Source: Apostichopus japonicus
Lineage: Eukaryota; Echinodermata; Holothuroidea; Aspidochirotida; Stichopodidae
DNA: 64,000 bases
Reading direction: 5' to 3'
Assembly: GCF_037975245.1 (NCBI RefSeq)
Contig: NC_092571.1
Span: 17,107,917 to 17,171,916, forward strand
The notes under the pieces are model-generated. The model searched no databases, was not told where the DNA came from, and saw only the letters and a program-made list of their open reading frames with translations. Made by a program: the position numbers and the translations under genes. Positions 57,946 to 64,000 of the stretch are shown here, piece by piece; within the stretch, counting starts at the first letter, position 1; each line of letters opens with the position of its first letter.

Positions 57946-60466
57946 ATCCTGCAGCTGTCTATTTTATTTGGTAATCTTACCGTCATTAAGCATTAATCCA
58001 TTCTTGAGGGAAGTTGGAAGATTACAACTGTATCCTTTTCCCTCTCTTTGCTTTCTTAAAAAGTCACCATACATGCAAAAGCATTTGTGGTTGTAATTGT
58101 ATGCAAATCCTTCACTTGATGTAAAACATCATTCAAGGTAGAAGGAGAATCTGTTCCATTTACCCTTGGAAAGTGGGCATGTATGCCCCCCTCGCTGCCC
58201 CTACTGAAACAGGGCCAGTTATCTTTAAAAGTAGTAATCAGCACACAGAAAAACCTTGTGCTCAAATTATATCTCTCTCTCTCTGAAGAAAGCCTATAAT
58301 ATTGTGTCGTGAATGCATACACCGTCGTAAAAACCTGTGTTGCAAAGAGTCGACATTCGAGTCTCCCCGTTATGCAGAATGCATGAACGTATTTGAGAAT
58401 TTTGATATCCTAAACTCTGGACTCAACCCTGACATGATGCGACTCTTTACAACCGGTGTGTGCTATACTAAGTGAATGTTGACATCCATTCATATCTGGT
58501 ATAATGTAAGATTTAGTACCTTTCCAACAATCACTATTAGCTTTCAACGAGAGAGAGATTTTTAAATCCTGGGACCTTGGTTACCTATTCCTAGAATTAG
58601 GAGAATCCCCAGGTCACTGTACCCGAGACCTCATGCAGTGTGAACAATGGAATATACTTAGTACCCAACCGACACAGTATTCCTTAAATTTGTTTGAAGT
58701 GTATATCCTAACCCTTTTTGTTCTTTCATATAAATATGCAAAAAAAGAAGCTTAATTTTGATCATAAAAATGGTTTCCCAGTCTTCAAAAGAATTTTGAA
58801 TACTTTTAGTTTCCCAAATTCTTATTTAATTATTTTATTCTTTTGGTAAGTTACATTGCAGTTGGACATTTGCAAATCTGTTAATTTTTTTACACTGAAT
58901 TTAATTTTGAAGAAAAGATTACCTTTTGGTCAGCTGCATTTTAAATGTCTGGTCATTTCCTTCTGTTTTGTCTTTAAAAACTTTGAGAATGAAATATTTG
59001 AATTTTTCAACTTTGTTTATTTTCCTTGAAAACAGTGAAACTTTTTGAAATAATTAAAAAAAGTAAAAGAAGTAAAAATTTGAGAAAAAAAATGTAAAAC
59101 ACTTTAGTCTAAAACACTTTAGTCTTTAATTCAGTTCCTTTCATAACTTTTGGAAACAATGACAGTTTACTTAAACATAAATCTTTTTGCAACCCGTTTC
59201 AGTTTGCCTTCTCAAATTTAGTTAGACGTTGGAAGGTGAGGCAGTCCAAACATAGTTCTAGAATTTGAGTTAGTACAATTTTCAATTATGGATCAGTTCA
59301 CACTGGATCCAGAGAACATACTGCATAAGAAATTTTTTTCTGCTCCAATTGTTGTCTGTTTATCGAAGGTTTGTCTCAGACTGAAGGAAGCGACGCCGTT
59401 GTCGTCGAGTAGAGCTCTTACTTTATTTTAAATGAATTTATCAGTTTTAATTATTTAATGAAACACTGCATCTTGGGTGGAAGTGCTGGAAATATGGCAA
59501 ATAGAACTGGAAAGTTAAAAGTATAACAAGTTGTTTTGTTGTCTTTCATTTTGTATGATGTTCCAGTATTGTTTGGTGTGACTATATTTGTTGGTGTTGC
59601 TGAGAGAAGGAATTGCCAATAATAAAAAGGAAATGACTGCTGGTAAAGTTTTCTGTCCCATCAAGCTGCTCCCACATTACATATGAAGATTAAATCGACG
59701 CTGATAGTGTTCAGAGTAAAAAAATAATAATAGAGGGAGTTGACAACATTTGTCAAACTCTCATCTTCATAGCTTTCCTGAGATGGAAAACTTTGAAAAT
59801 ATTTTGGATGTCTTAAAGTGATTGAAATCATCACTCCTCGTAGTGTGTAGGTTGTATTAGTGGAAAAAACCATGTGTACTTATCTGTAATAAGTTATGTC
59901 AAAGTTCACAAGAGGAAAAGAAATATTTTTAGGCTTTTACTAACCTGCAAGCCAAAATGATTGCAATAATCACAGCGATATTAGAAGTCAGAACTTGCAT
60001 TTAAAACCTCAATTTTTGTGAAAAGCGATTCTCAAACTACTGCTGAACTGTAAGGTCAGTGGAGTTCGAGGCTGGTGGGAGTTGGCCTGGGCGTGGACTG
60101 TTGTCTGTGTAACATATGACAGGGTCAAAGGTCACAAGTAAACAACACATGGGGAGGGGGGGAGGGTTTAGACAAATGCCCAAATGGAAAAAACTATCAT
60201 ACCCATGTAATAGGTAACTTTCAGTGTTCAGACGATGTGAGTGATGACATCTTGTCATCAGCAGCTGTAATAACTTTTGGGATGACTAACTGCATCCTAC
60301 CAATTCAATGCTTGTCAGGATACATTAGACACCTTCATAACTGAATTCAGATACTAATGGGATGACATTTACTTGATAACAATGCATCCTTACAGGTAAA
60401 AAAAAATTCAAAAGATTTCAACGATTCGTAACTAAAACAATGGAGCAAGATGTTAATGTAGAACCT
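57946..60466. other. Region between convergent YBX and PPIH
   Basis: AT-rich, unique-looking sequence, possibly a long YBX 3' UTR up to the AATAAA at 59621. No exon or mobile element recognised. Confidence 0.45.
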
Positions 60467-60472
60467 TTATTA
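60467..60472 (-). promoter_or_regulatory. Candidate polyadenylation signal for PPIH
   Basis: TTTATT on the plus strand, AATAAA on the gene strand, about 1.45 kb after the PPIH-type stop. The transcript end is inferred. Confidence 0.35.
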
Positions 60473-61921
60473 AAATAACTGTCACTACAGAGTAAAAATG
60501 ATCAAACCTAAAGGATAATGTACCCATTGGTAATTTACACAATTGATGTATACTTCTCTAAAAATTTTCTCTATTTTTACTCCAATATTTCCAAATATGG
60601 AAAGTTCCAATACACATAGTTATACTCTGTAGGCCTACTCAACAGAACTCATGCCTATTCAAGCTAGAGACAGATCTGATTTAACACCGGTTCTTTTAAT
60701 GAAAAGTCGAGATAAAGCCCGGGATCGAAAAAAAGGAATATCTTGATCTACCCTCATATCAACCCCAGTCCCCTGACATCGAGTGAGTTTCACAAGTCCC
60801 TTAGAAAGGGAGTAGCTACCTGGCATGATCAGGTCAAAGGTCGATGAGCAATCTACTGTTTACACACGACCCAAGAAGCCTCCGCAAATGACAATGGTTT
60901 TCCACATTAGAAATAATTCTGTAATGATAAGTGTTGAGATTTGTATACACACAACATGAAGGTACTGACAAGAATTCCTCCTTTTGCTTAATTACTCAAA
61001 AAGTGAACCCTCTCTCTGTAAGGATCAAACCTAGCTAAATGAAGGAAAAGGATTTGTCTCAGCTTCAAGAAAAACATAAGTCAGGGAATCTTTACTAATT
61101 TTCCATGAGGGTCAGAGATAAAAACTACCAATTCATATCTTTGCCTTAGAAAATACTACTAGAAAGTGATTTTGAGTGTTTGACCTATGGAAACAGAAAT
61201 TTACCACCATTTTATAACCACGGGACTATCTCTTAAAGAGTCTGCATACCCTATTAGTAAGAGATTGTTGGCATGTTTTTTTTTTCACCAGCCAGATCAA
61301 AGGCTGGATTTTGCAAAAGAGCTGCTTTTTACAGCCTAAGTCAGAGTGACAACAAATTCTTATCCAATGCAAATTACAGTTCCAGTTTCCAATCTAAAAT
61401 ACTAAATACTAACTTTCCTATAAAAGGTGAAACTTCACTGAATAGAAAAACATAACAGCTTCCTTTTTACTAAATAACAAACATAGGTTCTACTATTACT
61501 TGTGATATCTAACAACACTAATGACATACGTTGTAATATTGTTCGGTCATATGACCGACTTATAAACTTGAATATTCAAGTTTATCACGCCTGGGCTCCA
61601 CCTCTCCCGCATTCCCAACCCTCCCCCAAGTTTTTTAAAAACATCAGCTGGGTACGAATCTGTTCATATAGTTTCGCCAGCCTGGGCATCTGTGCTTCCA
61701 TGGCCACGGATTGCTACACTCCTTTGCCACGAAATGTCTACCGCATATGGGTCCATGGGCCTTCTTTTCACCTTTTAAAAGATTGTTGATTTTATGGAAG
61801 GTCTGCTCTTTCTTTTCAACATTTTGCAGTTGTACCAGTAGTCTTCACATATCGGGGACTGAACCGACTGCCTCTTCCATCGTTGGTTGCCTTTGCTCTT
61901 GAGAGATGGTACGGGTGCCGC

Positions 61922-63278
61922 TCATAACTCTCCACACTGCGAGATAATCACAGTCAACTTGGGCCTGTTGTTAGAACCTGTTGGTACATTCTAGCAACCA
62001 AAATAGGGAAGTAATAACTGCAAAATATGTTCAAAACTTTTGCCTAAGAAAGACAGAGAACACGATGGGAGATTTTTGCATCGAAAAACGTCGAAGCATT
62101 TATCACATCAACTCAGCCAAATTGCTCTGCTACTATTTGTAAGACAGAATTAAATGTTATGCTGCAAACACAATTTTGAAAGATATGACAAGTGTTGACT
62201 TCAAGCGATCAGCGAGCTTCTTGCACTGTGTACCTACATATCAAGTTATGAATGAAGTTCAAGTTTTACTATTGAGTTATCATCTGTTAATAGGTTAAAA
62301 AACAAAAACTTTTGTTGTTATTTTCAAACAAACTTACCTCAATCTTTCTCATCACTAATAAACCATCTATGACTTTACCAAACACGACATGTTTCCCATC
62401 CAAGAAATCGCACTTTGCACAAGTAATGAAAAACTGACAGCCATTAGTGTCTTTGCCGGCATTGGCCTGGAAAGATCAGAAAGAAAATTTAATTGTCAAA
62501 GTTTGGGGATCAGCAACTCTGTGTTTAAGCAGATGGTTGGGCTCACCTCCAGCTTAAAGCGTCTGAAGACTCATGCAAAAAGAAACGTCTAATGGCGGTA
62601 ATCTGACCTAGTTTCGAATGAGGTGTAACAGAAGTGTTAGACACCACCATCGATCCCAGAAAATACACACACACGGCTTCATGCTACCGTCGGTAAATAG
62701 ACACTAGTGTACAGTCAGTACATACAGCTACAGTCAATACCCACAGCACAGTGTACACACAATACAGCGATGGACATCTCAGGTCCAGCTAAAGATAACA
62801 AGGTATCACGTTTCATTACTGTACTTTCTGCATTTTGTAGCGACACGAACAAAACGTCACTTGCAAGCAATGGAAAGTTAACTTTTGTCAGATGGCCGCA
62901 CAGGGTTTGGGGCGAGTCTTCAATGCCTTTAAGAAGCCTTGTCGCAACTAGTGGTGACAACAGTCTCATAAAGGTTACAGATTACTTATATTTATGTACA
63001 GTAATCATCTTACTAGCTTTACTACACTCATAGCTGTATCACAGAGAGAGAGATAGAGTAACCAAATTTCAGCACCATTTTATAACAATCACAAAGTGTT
63101 TATATGTCTTTTTCAGTGCCATCAATATTATGCCATAAACTTTGGAACAAGGGAATAAACATCTCTTAAGATTTTAAACACTCACCATTGATAGTAATCC
63201 AGGCCCATCATGCTTCAGTCGGAACGATTCATCAGCAAATTTGTCTCCATAGATACTGGCCATTCCGGTACCGTCACC
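61922..63278 (-). CDS. PPIH: PPIH-type cyclophilin (peptidyl-prolyl isomerase H), last three coding exons (5' partial)
   Basis: Exons 63186-63278, 62338-62466 and 61922-61990 (TGA). They give 96 C-terminal residues with exact GT/AG junctions and phase 0 throughout. They read [69 protein letters not shown] and [20 protein letters not shown]. These include the active-site regions LLSMAN, QFFIT and [10 protein letters not shown] of cyclophilins. In PPIH (CypH, USA-CYP) the canonical active-site Trp position in CDWLDGKH is Trp; here it is Phe (CDFLDGKH), which may alter cyclosporin binding more than isomerase activity. PPIH binds U4/U6-60K (PRPF4) in the tri-snRNP. The wording [13 protein letters not shown]-like and the end ISQCGE(L) favour PPIH over PPIA. 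Upstream exons are beyond the window. Confidence 0.88.
62594..62917 (-). repeat. Dispersed repeat, copy 2 (inverted partner at 17712-18027)
   Basis: Lies in the PPIH intron. The reverse complement matches 17712-18027 through several long runs with scattered changes. Open frames on either strand are short and not shared by both copies. Confidence 0.8.
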
Positions 63279-64000
63279 CTGCAAGGAATGATGTAGCGCA
63301 GTTATAATACTGTGCAACCACCGTATGAAACCCTACACATCATTATGAAGAGTCGATTTGAAAGAATGTATTACTGGTATTTGTTCCAAATTTTTGACAG
63401 GCTTTAATATTATATAGAATTTTACAATTTTGTTTCCTACTATTTGTTCTCTAACATTCACACTTGCAAGTTGTATCCTTACACTCAGGAACTTACTACA
63501 GAAAGAAGTGTATTTAGATGTCTATACAGCTTTTCAAGAAGAGAAAGGAAGACTAGGGAGGCGGGAAAGTAACATGTTTTGTGTTGATTTAGCATCGTTC
63601 GGACAAGAGTCTGTGTCAAATAATGATCAACGTGTCAAAATGTACACTTTAAAAAATTAAAATGCAGAAAATATAGTTGTTTAAGGCAATTAACCTCTCG
63701 ACTTGATCGAATTGATCATACATTTAATGCTATCAAGTAAAGTTTTGATGTTTGTACCAATTCCTTTGTATTTTGCACAAAAAGTATTCATGTTGAGCTC
63801 TCATCTGTTGTTATCACACCTTGGGAAAACCTCTTGTTGTAGTGTAGGTAATCAATTTAACTAAACAAGAAATCCATGGATGAAATCTGCTGAACATCTA
63901 ATCACATCAAAGATTCTATGATTATTAAACAGAGCTCTGCAAAATAAATTCCATTTAATCCATCTTTCACTTCCCTCCCCCCAACCCCCCCCCCCCCAAT
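63279..64000. other. PPIH upstream intron, right edge of window
   Basis: No further PPIH exon was found here; the preceding exon (FHRVIKDFMIQGGDF region in the family) must lie beyond 64000. The edge ends in C-rich homopolymer sequence. Confidence 0.5.

Overview
This is eukaryotic, animal nuclear DNA. It is AT-rich, with short coding exons bounded by GT/AG splice sites, long introns, and many microsatellites and small non-autonomous DNA transposons. Five protein genes can be assembled exon by exon with reading frames that close. Gene content, exon layout and the dispersed repeat families suggest an invertebrate deuterostome. An echinoderm (perhaps a sea cucumber or sea urchin) is my best guess; the species assignment is inference only.

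Layout. (1) 26-15017, plus strand: the 3' 13 exons of an RERE/atrophin-type corepressor (end of BAH, then ELM2, SANT, GATA finger, long disordered region, atrophin C-terminus). The gene starts before the window. (2) 22020-32651, minus strand: a complete 8-exon myeloid leukemia factor (MLF) gene, 259 codons plus stop. (3) 37855-43645, minus strand: a complete 4-coding-exon eIF5A gene of 153 aa, with a probable non-coding first exon near 44.86 kb. (4) 49001-57567, plus strand: a complete 8-exon Y-box (YBX) cold-shock protein of 274 aa. Its introns 6 and 7 each hold a related H/ACA-type small nucleolar RNA. (5) 61922-63278, minus strand: the last three coding exons of a PPIH-type spliceosomal cyclophilin, which starts beyond the window. 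RERE and MLF converge, eIF5A and YBX diverge, and YBX and PPIH converge.

The genes do not form a pathway. Three of them (eIF5A, YBX, PPIH) are general RNA or translation factors, RERE is a chromatin corepressor, and MLF is a small nuclear/cytoplasmic adaptor.

The most unusual structures are these. In RERE, the last ~49 coding bases of an exon together with its splice donor are tandemly repeated 22 times with a 90-bp period (10535-12516). In YBX exon 4, the 3' half plus its donor is duplicated 113 bp downstream. The two YBX introns hold twin H/ACA snoRNA candidates with the same guide pocket. Several small hAT-like elements have recognisable 8-bp target-site duplications, including a composite nested foldback at 46331-47864.
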